Positions 36,106-47,481 of a DNA stretch of 64,000 nt are shown here, piece after piece. Location of the stretch: contig CACJOU010000003.1 in assembly GCA_902595145.1 (NCBI GenBank), positions 50,001 to 114,000 of the forward strand, given 5' to 3'. The notes beneath the pieces were generated by a model, which saw nothing but the letters and a program-made list of their open reading frames with translations, was not told the DNA's origin and searched no databases. Each line of letters begins with the position of its first letter. The stretch's first letter is position 1. Origin of the DNA: an uncultured SAR116 cluster alpha proteobacterium. Lineage in GTDB: Bacteria > Pseudomonadota > Alphaproteobacteria > Puniceispirillales > Marisalimonadaceae. The translations under genes and the position numbers were made by a program.

Positions 36106-37867
36106 GTTTAGTTTTTTTGTCCAGCTTAATGCCTAATTCCCTAAGTTGAAGATCATTTATTTCGTTTGGAGCGTTCATCATCAAATCTTCTGCTTTTCCA
36201 GTCATTGGAAATAAAATAACTTCTCTTATATTTGGTTCATCAGCTAATAACATTACAATACGATCAATACCTGGAGCTATACCGCCATGAGGAGGTGAGC
36301 CAAATTTAAAAGCATTAATCATGGCTGGAAATTTATTGTCAACAACCTCGGGCTTGTGACCTGCAATTTCAAAAGCTTTATACATTATTTCAGGGACATG
36401 ATTTCTTATAGCACCAGATGAAAGCTCAATTCCATTACAAACTAAGTCATATTGATATGCGAGAATATCAAGTGGATTTTCATTCAACAATGCTTCCATA
36501 CCTCCTTGTGGCATAGAAAAAGGATTATGAGAAAATTCTATTTTTCCAGTATTTTCGTCTTTTTCAAACATAGGGTAATCTACTATCCAACAAAATTTAA
36601 ATATATCTTTTTCAATTAGTTCTCTATCTGTTGCAATTTTAACTCTGGCTTTTCCTGCTAAATTAGCTGCTTCACTCTCTGATGCACAAGAAAAGAATAA
36701 AGCATCTCCATCATTAAGGTTAAATAAGAACTTCATTTCAAGAGCTTTTTCAATTCCCAATGCATTTGCAATTGGTCCTTTAGCTATGTTTTCACTAAAA
36801 ATAATATATCCCATTCCAGGCGCACCTTCTTCTTGGGCCCAACTATTCATTCTATCAGCAACCGAACGTGAACCACAATTCGGACCAGGAACAGCTCTTA
36901 CTACAGATCCATTTTCAATTGATTTTGCAAAAATAGTAAAACCAGAATTTCTAAAAATATTTGTTACATCTTTAATCTCAAGAGCAAATCTCAAGTCAGG
37001 TTTGTCATTTCCATATTTTAACATTGAATCTTTGTAGGTAATTTTTGGAAAAATCTCATCAATGCTTTTGTCTGAATAATTTTTAAAAACTTCTTTAATC
37101 ACGGGCTCTACAGCCTGGAAAACATCTTCTTGTTCAACATAAGACATTTCTAAATCAAGCTGATAAAATTCTCCCGGTGATCTGTCAGCTCTACTGTCTT
37201 CATCTCTAAAACATGGCGCTATTTGAAAATATTTATCAAAACCAGACACCATTATTAGTTGTTTAAACTGCTGAGGAGCTTGAGGTAAAGCATAGAACTT
37301 CCCTTTATTAAGTCTAGAAGGAACCAAAAAATCTCTTGCACCTTCTGGACTGGAAGCAGTTAAAATTGGTGTTTGAAATTCTAAAAATCCTAACTCTAGC
37401 ATTTTATTTCTAATGGTTTGAATAACGTTAGATCTTAAGACAATATTTTGATGAGGTCTACTTCTTCTTAGGTCTAAATATCTGAATTTTAATCTAGTTT
37501 CTTCACCATAATCTTCATCTGAATTTACTTGCAAAGGTAATGCTTTTGATTGGGAAATAATTTCTAATTCAGACAAGTTAATTTCTATTCTACCTGTTGG
37601 TAAATTATCATTAATAGTTTCATCAGATCTTTCCACAACTATTCCTGATACAGTTATTACACTTTCTAAAGGTAGACTTTCAAAAATAGAAAAATTCTTA
37701 TTTGATGAATCAACAACGACTTGTGTTAATCCGTAATGATCTCTAAGGTCTATGAATATTAGTTGTCCATGATCCCTCTTTCTATGAACCCAGCCTGATA
37801 ACTTTACCTGGTCGTTAACGTTTTCAATTCTTAATTCATTACATTTATGAGTTCTATATTTATGCAT
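36098..37867 (-). CDS. aspS: aspartyl-tRNA synthetase (AspRS)
   Basis: [50 protein letters not shown]. Confidence 0.96.
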   Translation of the reverse strand: MHKYRTHKCNELRIENVNDQVKLSGWVHRKRDHGQLIFIDLRDHYGLTQVVVDSSNKNFSIFESLPLESVITVSGIVVERSDETINDNLPTGRIEINLSELEIISQSKALPLQVNSDEDYGEETRLKFRYLDLRRSRPHQNIVLRSNVIQTIRNKMLELGFLEFQTPILTASSPEGARDFLVPSRLNKGKFYALPQAPQQFKQLIMVSGFDKYFQIAPCFRDEDSRADRSPGEFYQLDLEMSYVEQEDVFQAVEPVIKEVFKNYSDKSIDEIFPKITYKDSMLKYGNDKPDLRFALEIKDVTNIFRNSGFTIFAKSIENGSVVRAVPGPNCGSRSVADRMNSWAQEEGAPGMGYIIFSENIAKGPIANALGIEKALEMKFLFNLNDGDALFFSCASESEAANLAGKARVKIATDRELIEKDIFKFCWIVDYPMFEKDENTGKIEFSHNPFSMPQGGMEALLNENPLDILAYQYDLVCNGIELSSGAIRNHVPEIMYKAFEIAGHKPEVVDNKFPAMINAFKFGSPPHGGIAPGIDRIVMLLADEPNIREVILFPMTGKAEDLMMNAPNEINDLQLRELGIKLDKKTKLN

Positions 37868-37877
37868 TTGAAAATTC

Positions 37878-38066
37878 CTATAAATTAGAATTAAATTTAT
37901 GAGATCTCTTTTTGATCTCTTTCATAATCTCTAAAGCTTTTTGATTATCTATCAGTGGCCAAATAGCGATTTCGTATGACGAACGAAGACATCCTAAACA
38001 TAAATTACTTTTAGGATCAATTGAGCAAACTCCAACACAAGGACTAATTTTATTCATTTGCCCCAT
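37878..38066 (-). CDS. DUF1289 domain-containing protein
   Basis: [29 protein letters not shown]. Confidence 0.9.
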   Translation of the reverse strand: MGQMNKISPCVGVCSIDPKSNLCLGCLRSSYEIAIWPLIDNQKALEIMKEIKKRSHKFNSNL

Positions 38067-38079
38067 TTCACTTCCTCTT

Positions 38080-38637
38080 TTATTTATTATTTTCTTTTAT
38101 AGCTTGCGCAAGCATTTCTAAAAGATCAGAAATACCTGACTCACCGCTAGTTGCGCTTATTAAATTGTTATGTCTAACAGTTGGTTTATCAATAATTTCT
38201 GCACCAGCAGCAATTAAAAGAGCACTATCCGCATCTGATGCGGCAACTTTTCTACCTTTCGCGGCATCTACGGTTGTAAGTAAAATTGAGGAAACACCTG
38301 CCAAAGCAACTGGTTCATTTTCTCTTAAAAAAGCCCTTAAAATTCTTCTTACATGAAGATCATTGCTCAAAGTTTCTATTTGATTTGCTCCACCTGGCAC
38401 AATTAAAGCATCAAAATCTATAGCCAATGTCTCAGAAACTGGTTGATCAACAGGATAAGATAATCCCCATTTCTCTGATGCCCAACCATTAGTCGTTCCA
38501 ATATCTCGAGAAATTATAGTGTAAGAACCTTCAGCAGCTAAAATTGTTTTCTGTATTATTAAAAATTGTTCTTCATTAAAACCACTTGCTACCATCACTG
38601 CAATTTTTTTACCCTTAAACGCTGATGTATTAGACAA
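38080..38637 (-). CDS. DJ-1/PfpI family protein
   Basis: KIAVMVASGFNEEQFLI...DALIVPGGANQIETL. Confidence 0.78.
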   Translation of the reverse strand: MSNTSAFKGKKIAVMVASGFNEEQFLIIQKTILAAEGSYTIISRDIGTTNGWASEKWGLSYPVDQPVSETLAIDFDALIVPGGANQIETLSNDLHVRRILRAFLRENEPVALAGVSSILLTTVDAAKGRKVAASDADSALLIAAGAEIIDKPTVRHNNLISATSGESGISDLLEMLAQAIKENNK

Positions 38638-38709
38638 AATTCACTCCTAATTTTTTGTTTTAAATTCTATAGAAGATTTAGATTAGCTTATCAAGTAATC
38701 TAGTTAAAA

Positions 38710-40395
38710 TTAAATTTGCCACTTTATAGTTTTTCTATTTATAAAGGCTATGGTGAACAATAATAAGGTTGGAAACAATATTTGAAAAAATGTTGCAATG
38801 CCAAGATCTTGTTTAGAACCACTCAAAGCTAAATTAAGAGCCTCGACTGTCAAAGTTGTAACTCTGCCCGCTCCTATGAAATAAACAGGTACATACAAAG
38901 CAAAAGAAACTATCATGCCTATAGCGAATGAAGTCATAAGAGAAGGTAAGACTAGTGGAATTTTTATCTTAAACAACCTACCCAATCTGTTTTTTCCTAG
39001 ACTAGAAGCTACTTTTATATAATCAGATTTAACTTCTCTCATAGCTGGAGCAAGTATGATAAAACAATATGGTATGACGTAAAATAATTGAACAAATATG
39101 AGTGGTATTAAAAAACTACTAAAATTAAAAAATACCATAAAGCTCTGTATTCCAATCAAAAAAGAAATTTGAGGAATAAATAAAGGAGTAAATATAATCC
39201 GTTCAAATTGAGTTTTTGTTATGTTTAAGTAGTCTAATAATTCAACCCACAAAATTGTTAACGATATAGATAATAATGAAACCAACAAAGGAATAAATAT
39301 AGAAATTAAAATCAATGATTTATTCTGATAATAAAAACTTAAAAAATTATCTATGTTTAAATCATTTGGAAAAAAATTTGGAAAATACCAATTTGCACTA
39401 AATCCCCATAATATAGAACAAATTATACCTATAAAAGATAATAAAAATAAAATTACGCTAAAACATAGAATAGCAATTTTCAAAAACTCAGATTTAAATG
39501 AAGTGATTTTTATAAAAAAAACATAGAAGAATTTTAATTTAATAATTTTCTCAAAAAAAATCCAAACTATGAGTAAAATTATAATTAAAAATAGTTGAAT
39601 TAAAGATAAATTTGAAGCTATGAAGAATGAATCCATATCTGAAGATTGAAAGATTTGCAAAATGCGTACTGATAAAGTGGAAGGAGTTGATGGTGCCAAA
39701 AGTAAAGACATATCAACCACTGATGACGAAAATGCAATGATTATAAATACAACAAGTCTAATTTTTTTGTAAATGATTGGAAATATTAATATAAACCAAG
39801 TAGAAAAACTCGAATGCTGAAGTGATTTGCCCATATCAAAAAATTTCGATGAAGAAAACTCTCTCAAAGCTGACAAAGACACCAAGATTAAGAATGGAAT
39901 TTCTTTTAAAATAAGGCCTAATATTAAAATAAAACCATATTCATCTGGAAATATATAAGTGTTCGGAGGTCTATCAAAACCTGTTAACCATGGTGAAACA
40001 GACCTTAACAATAATCCACTTGGAGATAAAAGAAAAATTAAACCAATAGCCATTGTAATATGTGGTAGAGCAATTAAAGGTGATATGATGATTTTTAGAT
40101 AATTATAAAATTTAGTTTTAAAAAAATATAAAAGAATGACTTGAGAAAAAAATAAAGCTAAAGCAGTTGAAACTAAACCAGTAAATATCGACAATAATAT
40201 TGACTTATATATTCCTGGTATATTCATTGAAATATAGAAATAATTTAAGTTAAGTTCACCTTTTCCTAAAGTTGGCAAATAATTGAATGATGGTAAAAAA
40301 AAACCTAAAAAACCAAACAATATAGGTAAAGTGATAATTATTCCAATAAAGATTATTGAAACTTTGGAAAGGAGCCGGCAAAAATTATTTACCAT
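38710..40395 (-). CDS. ABC transporter permease, YnjC-like (two fused permease domains)
   Basis: About 12 hydrophobic segments and two permease EAA-type regions; adjacent to a YnjB-like binding protein. Confidence 0.82.
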   Translation of the reverse strand: MVNNFCRLLSKVSIIFIGIIITLPILFGFLGFFLPSFNYLPTLGKGELNLNYFYISMNIPGIYKSILLSIFTGLVSTALALFFSQVILLYFFKTKFYNYLKIIISPLIALPHITMAIGLIFLLSPSGLLLRSVSPWLTGFDRPPNTYIFPDEYGFILILGLILKEIPFLILVSLSALREFSSSKFFDMGKSLQHSSFSTWFILIFPIIYKKIRLVVFIIIAFSSSVVDMSLLLAPSTPSTLSVRILQIFQSSDMDSFFIASNLSLIQLFLIIILLIVWIFFEKIIKLKFFYVFFIKITSFKSEFLKIAILCFSVILFLLSFIGIICSILWGFSANWYFPNFFPNDLNIDNFLSFYYQNKSLILISIFIPLLVSLLSISLTILWVELLDYLNITKTQFERIIFTPLFIPQISFLIGIQSFMVFFNFSSFLIPLIFVQLFYVIPYCFIILAPAMREVKSDYIKVASSLGKNRLGRLFKIKIPLVLPSLMTSFAIGMIVSFALYVPVYFIGAGRVTTLTVEALNLALSGSKQDLGIATFFQILFPTLLLFTIAFINRKTIKWQI

Positions 40396-40402
40396 TTATG
40401 AC

Positions 40403-41647
40403 CTAATTATTTGAGCCATATTTTTCTATCCACCCTTCTTCTATGATTTTAACCCAGGAGGGATGTGGCTCCTCCAGTTTCATGGTTAACTCCTCATTTG
40501 ATAGTGTTGCAACACCTCTTGGAAGAGAAGTAAATTTATTTTTCCAATTTTTATCTAATTTTGCTACTGAAATAACACTTGGGTCACCCCAAAAAGTCTT
40601 GTCTTGTTTTTTTAATTGAGCTTCCGGTGATATCAGGAAATTTACAAAGATTTTAGCAGCAGTTTTTTTTCCAGAGTTATATGGAATTGCTAAAAAATGG
40701 ACGTTAGCAAGAGTTCCATCTTTATGTATGAAACTTCTTATAGTGTTAGGTAACTTTCCTTCAGAAATTGCATTTGAAGCGTGTGCTATGTTAAAGGCCA
40801 TTCCAATGTCAATTTCTCTTTCTGCAACTAATTCTGTTAAAGCTAAATAATTAGGGGGGTAATTTTTGCCTTCTCTCCACAAATATGGAGTTGTCTCATC
40901 TAACCATTTCCATAATGGGCTTAGAGCATTTTTATGTTTATGAATTATATACTCTGATTTCAACAATCTTTTATCATCTATCAACTCAATTAAAATTTGT
41001 TTTAAAAAACTAGTCCCCGTAAAATCTGGCGGCTGAGGAAAAGTAAATCTGCCCTTGTTTCTGATTATATAATCTTTTAATTCAGATGCTGACCTTGGAG
41101 GTAATTTAATGTGTTTGCTATCGTAATAAAAATTTAATTGTGATACTCCCCAAGGCATTTCCATACCTTCTGTGGGAACCCCAAAATCATTTAACAAACT
41201 TAGGTTGTTTTCAAAATCTAAATACTTAGAATTTGGTAAGTCTCTAATCCAATTTTCAGAAAGAAGCATATTATTTTTCTTCATCACTGAAAAATTTTCT
41301 CCATTAATCCACACTAAATCGACAGCTCCATTATAATCTTTTTTAACATTTTTTTCTGATAAAATTCTTGCTACAACATTAGCAGTATCAGTTACTTTTA
41401 CGTGTTTAACTGTTATGTTATATCTTTTTTTAACTTCATCTGATGCCCATTTGATATATGAGTTAATATTCTTTGCGCCACCCCATGCGTGAAAAAAAAT
41501 TGTTTGTCCAGAAACTCTGTTAGCTTTTATATCCCAATCATTCTTTTTTTCTGTGGCATTAGTGTAAGTACTAATTATAAAAAAAATACTAATAAAAAAA
41601 AACCATAAAACTATTTTAGCTAAATTATCTGCTAATTTTAAATACAT
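40403..41647 (-). CDS. ABC transporter substrate-binding protein, YnjB-like
   Basis: Signal peptide; VSGQTIFFHAWGGAKNINSYIKWAS, DLVWINGENFSVMKKNNML, EGMEMPWGVSQLNFYYDS. Confidence 0.85.
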   Translation of the reverse strand: MYLKLADNLAKIVLWFFFISIFFIISTYTNATEKKNDWDIKANRVSGQTIFFHAWGGAKNINSYIKWASDEVKKRYNITVKHVKVTDTANVVARILSEKNVKKDYNGAVDLVWINGENFSVMKKNNMLLSENWIRDLPNSKYLDFENNLSLLNDFGVPTEGMEMPWGVSQLNFYYDSKHIKLPPRSASELKDYIIRNKGRFTFPQPPDFTGTSFLKQILIELIDDKRLLKSEYIIHKHKNALSPLWKWLDETTPYLWREGKNYPPNYLALTELVAEREIDIGMAFNIAHASNAISEGKLPNTIRSFIHKDGTLANVHFLAIPYNSGKKTAAKIFVNFLISPEAQLKKQDKTFWGDPSVISVAKLDKNWKNKFTSLPRGVATLSNEELTMKLEEPHPSWVKIIEEGWIEKYGSNN

Positions 41648-41685
41648 TTAGATTTACCTCAAAGTTTGTTCTTGAATAGACAAAT

Positions 41686-41712
41686 ATTGATATTAGATAT
41701 ATTAATATCAAT
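41686..41712. promoter_or_regulatory. perfect 10-bp inverted repeat in the divergent ynjB-like/yggT intergenic region
   Basis: ATTGATATTA-gatatat-TAATATCAAT. Confidence 0.5.
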
Positions 41713-41760
41713 GATAGTTACTATCTCCAAAATACTCAACATAGAAATAGTTATGTAATT

Positions 41761-42045
41761 ATGAACGCTCTCTTGATCTTGATAAATGAAATTTTAACAC
41801 TCTACTTATATACATTATTTGTATATGTTATAATGAGTCTTCTAATCCAATTTCAAATGATTAATAGCTATAACAAAATTATTAATACAATTTTTAGAGC
41901 ATTAATATCTTTGCATGAACCTTTATTAGGAAAAATTAGACAGTATATACCATCTCTTTCAGGAATAGATTTATCCCCTGTAATTGTTATTCTTTTATTG
42001 AGTTTTTTAAAAAACTTAATTCAAGATTATAGATTAGGATTATAA
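41761..42045 (+). CDS. YggT family membrane protein
   Basis: Two hydrophobic segments; EPLLGKIRQYIPSLSGIDLSPVIVILLLSFLKNLI. Confidence 0.85.
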   Translation: MNALLILINEILTLYLYTLFVYVIMSLLIQFQMINSYNKIINTIFRALISLHEPLLGKIRQYIPSLSGIDLSPVIVILLLSFLKNLIQDYRLGL

Positions 42046-42053
42046 ATTAGTTA

Positions 42054-42974
42054 ATGACGATTATAAATAAAATAATTGATGGAAAGATGTATGCTGAAAA
42101 ACTGTTAAGAGAAATTCATCCTCTAAGCAAAGGATTTTTAAATAAATTTAGTCGTAAGCCATGCCTTACTGTCATACTAGTTGGAGACAATCCCGCTAGT
42201 AGAATATATGTAAAAAATAAAATCCTAATAGCCAAAAAAATTGATATAGAATCTAAAGAAATCTTTCTTGGTTCTGAGGTTACAGAAGACGAATTAATAC
42301 ACCGTATCTCAATACTTAATAAAGATCAAAATGTGGATGGAATTCTTGTTCAGCTGCCGCTTCCAAAACATATTTCAGAAAAAAAAATCATTAATTTAAT
42401 TAGTCCATCAAAAGATGTTGATGGATTTCATCCAAAGAATTTTGGTAAACTTTTCATGGGAGATCCAAAATTTATTCCATGCACACCCTTAGGCTGTCTT
42501 TATATGTTGAAGCACGAAATTGAAGATTTAAAAGGGAAAAACGCCGTTATAATTGGGAGATCAAACATTGTTGGAAAACCAATGGCGTCACTTTTACTAT
42601 CTTCAGACTGCTCAGTGACATTAATTCATTCAAAAAGCAAAAACATAAAAGAACATACCAGAAAAGCAGACATCTTAATTGTAGCAGTGGGTATTCCTGA
42701 AATGATTGATGAAAAATTTATTAAACCAGACGCGATTGTAATAGATGTTGGAATTAATAGATTAGAAACTAAAAATAATGATAATTTTAGTAATAAGGGA
42801 GTACTTGTTGGTGATGTCAAATTTGAAAAAGTTTTAAAAATTGCCAAAAAAATTACTCCTGTTCCTGGCGGAGTTGGGCCAATGACAATTGCATGCTTAA
42901 TGCATAATACTGTCAAGGCTGCCTATTTTAACAAAAAAAATGATTTTATTAATGTCTTAGAAGGAATTTTATAA
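42054..42974 (+). CDS. folD: bifunctional methylenetetrahydrofolate dehydrogenase/cyclohydrolase
   Basis: VDGILVQLPLPKHI, PCTPLGCLYML, GRSNIVGKPMASLL, PGGVGPMTIACLM. Confidence 0.96.
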   Translation: MTIINKIIDGKMYAEKLLREIHPLSKGFLNKFSRKPCLTVILVGDNPASRIYVKNKILIAKKIDIESKEIFLGSEVTEDELIHRISILNKDQNVDGILVQLPLPKHISEKKIINLISPSKDVDGFHPKNFGKLFMGDPKFIPCTPLGCLYMLKHEIEDLKGKNAVIIGRSNIVGKPMASLLLSSDCSVTLIHSKSKNIKEHTRKADILIVAVGIPEMIDEKFIKPDAIVIDVGINRLETKNNDNFSNKGVLVGDVKFEKVLKIAKKITPVPGGVGPMTIACLMHNTVKAAYFNKKNDFINVLEGIL

Positions 42975-43177
42975 TGGATTGGCTTAACATCACTTTATTT
43001 CTTTCTATGACATTAGTGGTTCTTATTCTTGCTTGGGGCTTGATAACAATGGCTAGAGGTGGAGAATACAACAAGTCACATAGCAATATTTTAATGAGAT
43101 ACAGAATAATTTTTCAAGCTATAGCAATATTAATTTTTATATGCTTATTAATTTATAAGAGATATCACAATGGTTAA
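42974..43177 (+). CDS. HIG1-type twin transmembrane protein
   Basis: Two TM segments with MARGGEYNKSHSNILMRYRIIFQAIAI. Confidence 0.8.
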   Translation: MDWLNITLFLSMTLVVLILAWGLITMARGGEYNKSHSNILMRYRIIFQAIAILIFICLLIYKRYHNG

Positions 43178-43763
43178 ATTAAATAAAATTTATACCCGAA
43201 CAGGGGACGATGGATCAACTGGATTGACCGATGGAAGTAGAGTTTCAAAGCACTCACCTAGACCACAAGCATACGGTTCAGTTGATGAGTTAAATTCCTC
43301 CTTGGGAATAGTATACTTTTGTTTAAACAAAGGAAATTCAAACTTACTTCATAATGAAATTAAAAATTTAATCAGAGAAATTCAAAATGATTTATTTGAT
43401 CTAGGTGCAGATTTAGCTACACCAATATCGAAAGAAAAAGAAAAGTATCCAGCACTTAGAATTAAAAAGGGACAAATTGATAAAATAGAAAATAAAATAG
43501 ACTATTATAATAAGTCATTAGAACCTCTTAATTCCTTCATTTTACCAGGTGGGTCAGAAGCATCTACTTTGCTACACCAGTCTAGAACAATAGCTAGAAG
43601 AGCTGAAAGAGACATTAGTTTACTTTCAAGCATAGAAGATATAAACATACAATCTTTAATTTATTTGAATAGATTGTCTGATTTATTATTTGTATTATGT
43701 AGAGTTTTAAACGAAAATGGATTAAATGATGTATTATGGATACCAGGTTTGAATCAAAAATAA
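43170..43763 (+). CDS. cob(I)yrinic acid a,c-diamide adenosyltransferase, PduO type
   Basis: IYTRTGDDGSTGLTDGSRVSK, LPGGSEASTLLHQSRTIARRAER. Confidence 0.92.
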   Translation: MVKLNKIYTRTGDDGSTGLTDGSRVSKHSPRPQAYGSVDELNSSLGIVYFCLNKGNSNLLHNEIKNLIREIQNDLFDLGADLATPISKEKEKYPALRIKKGQIDKIENKIDYYNKSLEPLNSFILPGGSEASTLLHQSRTIARRAERDISLLSSIEDINIQSLIYLNRLSDLLFVLCRVLNENGLNDVLWIPGLNQK

Positions 43764-43787
43764 TTTATTTACGAAAGGGAGTTTAGT

Positions 43788-44537
43788 TTGAAAATTTTAG
43801 TGCCTGTTAAAAGAGTGGTAGACTATAACGTAAAAGTCAGAGTTAAAAATGATAATTCTGGTGTTGAATTAGAAAACGTTAAAATGTCTATGAACCCTTT
43901 TGATGAAATAGCTGTTGAAGAGGCTTTAAGATTAAAAGAAAAAGGAATAGCTAATGAGGTTATAGCTATATCTATCGGTGCATCTCAAGTTCAAGAAACT
44001 ATAAGAAATGCTCTCGCAATGGGAGCAGATTCAGGGATTTTTATTGAATCCAATGATAATCTTGAACCACTTAACGTAGCAAAAATTATTTCTTCTATTG
44101 CTAAAAAAGAAAATATCGATTTGATGATTTTAGGTAAGCAAGCGATTGACGATGATATGAATGCTACTGGTCAGATGATTGCAGCCTTGTTAGGTTGGCC
44201 TCAAGCTACTTTTGCAAGCAAAGTCGAAATTTCAGGAAAAATAGCCAAGGTTAGCCGCGAAGTTGACGGTGGAATTGAAAATATTGAAATTTCATTACCT
44301 GCAGTTATAAGCACTGACTTACGATTAAATGAACCCAGATATGCTAGCCTTCCAAACATTATGAAAGCTAAGAAAAAGCCAATTAACGAAATTAAGATTG
44401 AAGATCTAAATATAGAAATAAAAAAACATTTAAGTATTTTAAAAGTTGAAGAACCTGCTAAACGTCAATCAGGGATTATGTTAAAAACTGTAGATGAATT
44501 AGTTGATAAATTAAAAAATGAAGCAAAAGTAATATAA
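43788..44537 (+). CDS. etfB: electron transfer flavoprotein subunit beta (TTG start)
   Basis: [19 protein letters not shown]...[17 protein letters not shown]. Confidence 0.95.
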   Translation: MKILVPVKRVVDYNVKVRVKNDNSGVELENVKMSMNPFDEIAVEEALRLKEKGIANEVIAISIGASQVQETIRNALAMGADSGIFIESNDNLEPLNVAKIISSIAKKENIDLMILGKQAIDDDMNATGQMIAALLGWPQATFASKVEISGKIAKVSREVDGGIENIEISLPAVISTDLRLNEPRYASLPNIMKAKKKPINEIKIEDLNIEIKKHLSILKVEEPAKRQSGIMLKTVDELVDKLKNEAKVI

Positions 44538-44556
44538 GAAACTGAAGGAATATAAA

Positions 44557-45486
44557 ATGAAAGTACTCGCTATAGCTGAACATAATAACCATGAACTTTT
44601 GCCTGCTACATTACATACTGTAAAAGCAGCCAAACAACTTGGCGATTGTGACTTGTTAGTTGTCGGTCATAATTGCCAAGAGGTTGTTGATAATGCAAGC
44701 AAAATTGATGGTCTCAATCAAGTTCTTTATTGCAATGATGAAATATATAAAAACTCAATAGCAGAAAATTTATCTGTCCTTATTAAATCTATTGCACAAA
44801 ATTATTCTCACATTTTATTTTCAAATACTGCTAATGGGAAAAATACAGCTCCTCGTTTAGCTGCTTTGCTAGATGTTATGATTGTTCCAGATATAATTGA
44901 AATAATAGATGAAAATACTTTTAAAAGACCAATTTACGCTGGCAACGCAATAGCCACTTGCAAGAGCGAAGATGCATGTAAAGTTATTACTGTAAGGACT
45001 ACTGCATTTGAAAAAGCTTCAGTGAATGAAAATAAAATTGAAACTGTATCTATTAAAGCTGAGAAAAATACTGAATTAACAAAGTATATTAATTCAGAAC
45101 TTTCACAAAATGAGAGACCTGAATTAACTGCTGCTGATATTGTTGTTTCAGGTGGAAGAGGTCTTGGATCAGCTGAAAATTTTCAAGTTCTAGAAAAATT
45201 AGCGGACAAACTAGGAGCAGCAATGGGGGCAAGTAGAGCGGCAGTTGATGCTGGCTATGTGCCCAACGATTGGCAAGTAGGCCAAACTGGAAAAGTAGTT
45301 GCCCCAAATTTATATATAGCTGCTGGGATTTCTGGTGCAATACAACATTTAGCAGGCATGAAAGACAGTAAGGTGATTGTAGCGATAAATAAAGACGAAG
45401 AGGCTCCTATATTTTCTGTGTCCGACTATGGGCTTGCTGATGATTTATTTAAAACTGTGCCAGAAATGGAGAAACTAATAAAATAA
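44557..45486 (+). CDS. etfA: electron transfer flavoprotein subunit alpha
   Basis: VVSGGRGLGSAENF, GASRAAVDAGYVPNDWQVGQTGK, AAGISGAIQHLAGMK. Confidence 0.96.
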   Translation: MKVLAIAEHNNHELLPATLHTVKAAKQLGDCDLLVVGHNCQEVVDNASKIDGLNQVLYCNDEIYKNSIAENLSVLIKSIAQNYSHILFSNTANGKNTAPRLAALLDVMIVPDIIEIIDENTFKRPIYAGNAIATCKSEDACKVITVRTTAFEKASVNENKIETVSIKAEKNTELTKYINSELSQNERPELTAADIVVSGGRGLGSAENFQVLEKLADKLGAAMGASRAAVDAGYVPNDWQVGQTGKVVAPNLYIAAGISGAIQHLAGMKDSKVIVAINKDEEAPIFSVSDYGLADDLFKTVPEMEKLIK

Positions 45487-46008
45487 GCTTTTTATCTTAT
45501 TAATTATTGCATCTTCTCCCCATTTTAAAATTCCCTCATGTTTTGAAATTATGAAACTATTTTGATTAACTATTATTGTTGTTGGAATTCCTCTCAATTT
45601 TAATTCTTTAAAAATTTTCATTTCTTTATCAAAGAAGTGTTCTAAGTTTGAAGCACCATTATTAGATAAAAATTTTAATTGATCTTTAATATCTTTTTTA
45701 TCTATAGATATAGTAAAAACATCTATATCGTATTTTTTAATTTTAGATTTTAATAAACTTAAATCAGGTAGCTCTTCTTTACATGGAACACACCAGGTCG
45801 CCCAAAAATTAATTACATAACCTTTTTTCTTCAAATCCTGATCAAATTTTAATATTAAAGGCTTTTCTTTATTATCCAGAACCTTCAAAGTTGGGAATTT
45901 TATTTTATCACTTATTTTATATAAATATTCGACAGCATTAGCATTTCCAGACAAAATTGTGAGAAATAATAATATTATTATTTTTTTATTAAAATTTGAT
46001 ATAAGCAT
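45475..46008 (-). CDS. TlpA-like thiol:disulfide oxidoreductase
   Basis: VINFWATWCVPCKEELPDL thioredoxin-fold motif. Confidence 0.88.
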   Translation of the reverse strand: MLISNFNKKIIILLFLTILSGNANAVEYLYKISDKIKFPTLKVLDNKEKPLILKFDQDLKKKGYVINFWATWCVPCKEELPDLSLLKSKIKKYDIDVFTISIDKKDIKDQLKFLSNNGASNLEHFFDKEMKIFKELKLRGIPTTIIVNQNSFIISKHEGILKWGEDAIINKIKSLFY

Positions 46009-46061
46009 GTTAAGTATTACTTTAGATTAATAATTTCTTAGTATTTAATATAGATAATAAA

Positions 46062-47474
46062 ATGAAAAAAAGTAGTTTAGATAAACAAAAAAATAATAAA
46101 ATTTGGGGTGGAAGATTTTCTACATCTCCTAGCGAGTTAATGGAGGAGTTTAATTCATCGATTGAATTTGATCAGATTCTTTATATCGAGGATATTGAAG
46201 GATCAATAGCACATTCAGAAATGTTATCTAAACAAAATATTATTTCTAAAAAAGAGTTTTTATCTATTAAGTCTGGTTTAGAACAAATAAAAAAAGAAAT
46301 ATCCAACAAAGAGTTTAATTTCTCAACTAAACTAGAAGATATACATATGAATATTGAAAATAGATTAGTTGAAATAATAGGAGATACTGGTAAAAAATTA
46401 CATACTGCTAGATCAAGGAATGATCAAGTCGCAACTGATATCAAATTATGGCTTAGGAAAAAAATTGATGAAATAGGATTAAGTCTGAAAAATTTGCAAC
46501 GTACACTAATTGAAAAATCCGAAATATATCACGATCTTTCTATGCCTGGCTATACGCATCTTCAAGTCGGTCAACCAGTTACATTTGGACATCATCTATT
46601 AGCTTACGTAGAGATGTTTGGTAGAGATAGAGGAAGATTACTTGACTGTAGAAAAAGAATGAATGAGTTACCTTTAGGTTCCGCTGCTTTAGCAGGTACT
46701 AGTTATCCAATAGACAGGCACTTTGTAGCAGACAAACTTGGCTTTAGCAAACCTACTGAAAATTCAATGGATGCTGTTGCTGATAGAGATTTTGCTATTG
46801 AATTTATGTCTGCATCATCGCTAATAGCTATACATTTATCTAGGCTTGCTGAAGAATTAGTTATTTGGTCGTCTGACAGGTTTAATTTTGTTAAATTACC
46901 AGAAAACTTTACAACTGGTTCTAGTATTATGCCTCAAAAAAGAAATCCAGATGCAGCTGAATTAATAAGAGCTAAACCTGGTAGAATATTTGGAAATTTA
47001 CTTAGTTTAATGACAGTTCTGAAAGGACTGCCAATGACATATGGCAAAGATATGCAAGAAGATAAAGAGCCAATAATTGATACTGCTAAAAATATTGAAC
47101 TATGCATTTTAAATATGGAAGGTATGATAAGAGATATTGAACCTATTCCTGAAAAAATGATGGAGGGACTTCAAAAAGGTTTTCCAACTGCTACAGACTT
47201 AGCAGATTACCTTGTAAAAAATCTTAAAATACCCTTCCGAGAAGCTCATCATTTAACAGGTAAAATAGTTTTATTAGCTGAGACAAAAATGACCTCTTTA
47301 GAAGATTTAACTTTAGAGGATATACAAAGTGTTGTTCCTATTGCAGATTTAAAAATATTAGAAGTTTTAAAGATTAAAAATTCTGTATCAAGTAGAACAT
47401 CTTATGGTGGTACAGCGCCGAAAAATGTTTTAAAAGCTGTTAAAAGTGCTAAAAAAAGATTTTTAGAGGGATAA
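46062..47474 (+). CDS. argH: argininosuccinate lyase
   Basis: HTARSRNDQVATD, TGSSIMPQKRNPDAAELIR. Confidence 0.96.
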   Translation: MKKSSLDKQKNNKIWGGRFSTSPSELMEEFNSSIEFDQILYIEDIEGSIAHSEMLSKQNIISKKEFLSIKSGLEQIKKEISNKEFNFSTKLEDIHMNIENRLVEIIGDTGKKLHTARSRNDQVATDIKLWLRKKIDEIGLSLKNLQRTLIEKSEIYHDLSMPGYTHLQVGQPVTFGHHLLAYVEMFGRDRGRLLDCRKRMNELPLGSAALAGTSYPIDRHFVADKLGFSKPTENSMDAVADRDFAIEFMSASSLIAIHLSRLAEELVIWSSDRFNFVKLPENFTTGSSIMPQKRNPDAAELIRAKPGRIFGNLLSLMTVLKGLPMTYGKDMQEDKEPIIDTAKNIELCILNMEGMIRDIEPIPEKMMEGLQKGFPTATDLADYLVKNLKIPFREAHHLTGKIVLLAETKMTSLEDLTLEDIQSVVPIADLKILEVLKIKNSVSSRTSYGGTAPKNVLKAVKSAKKRFLEG

Positions 47475-47481
47475 TCAAAAA

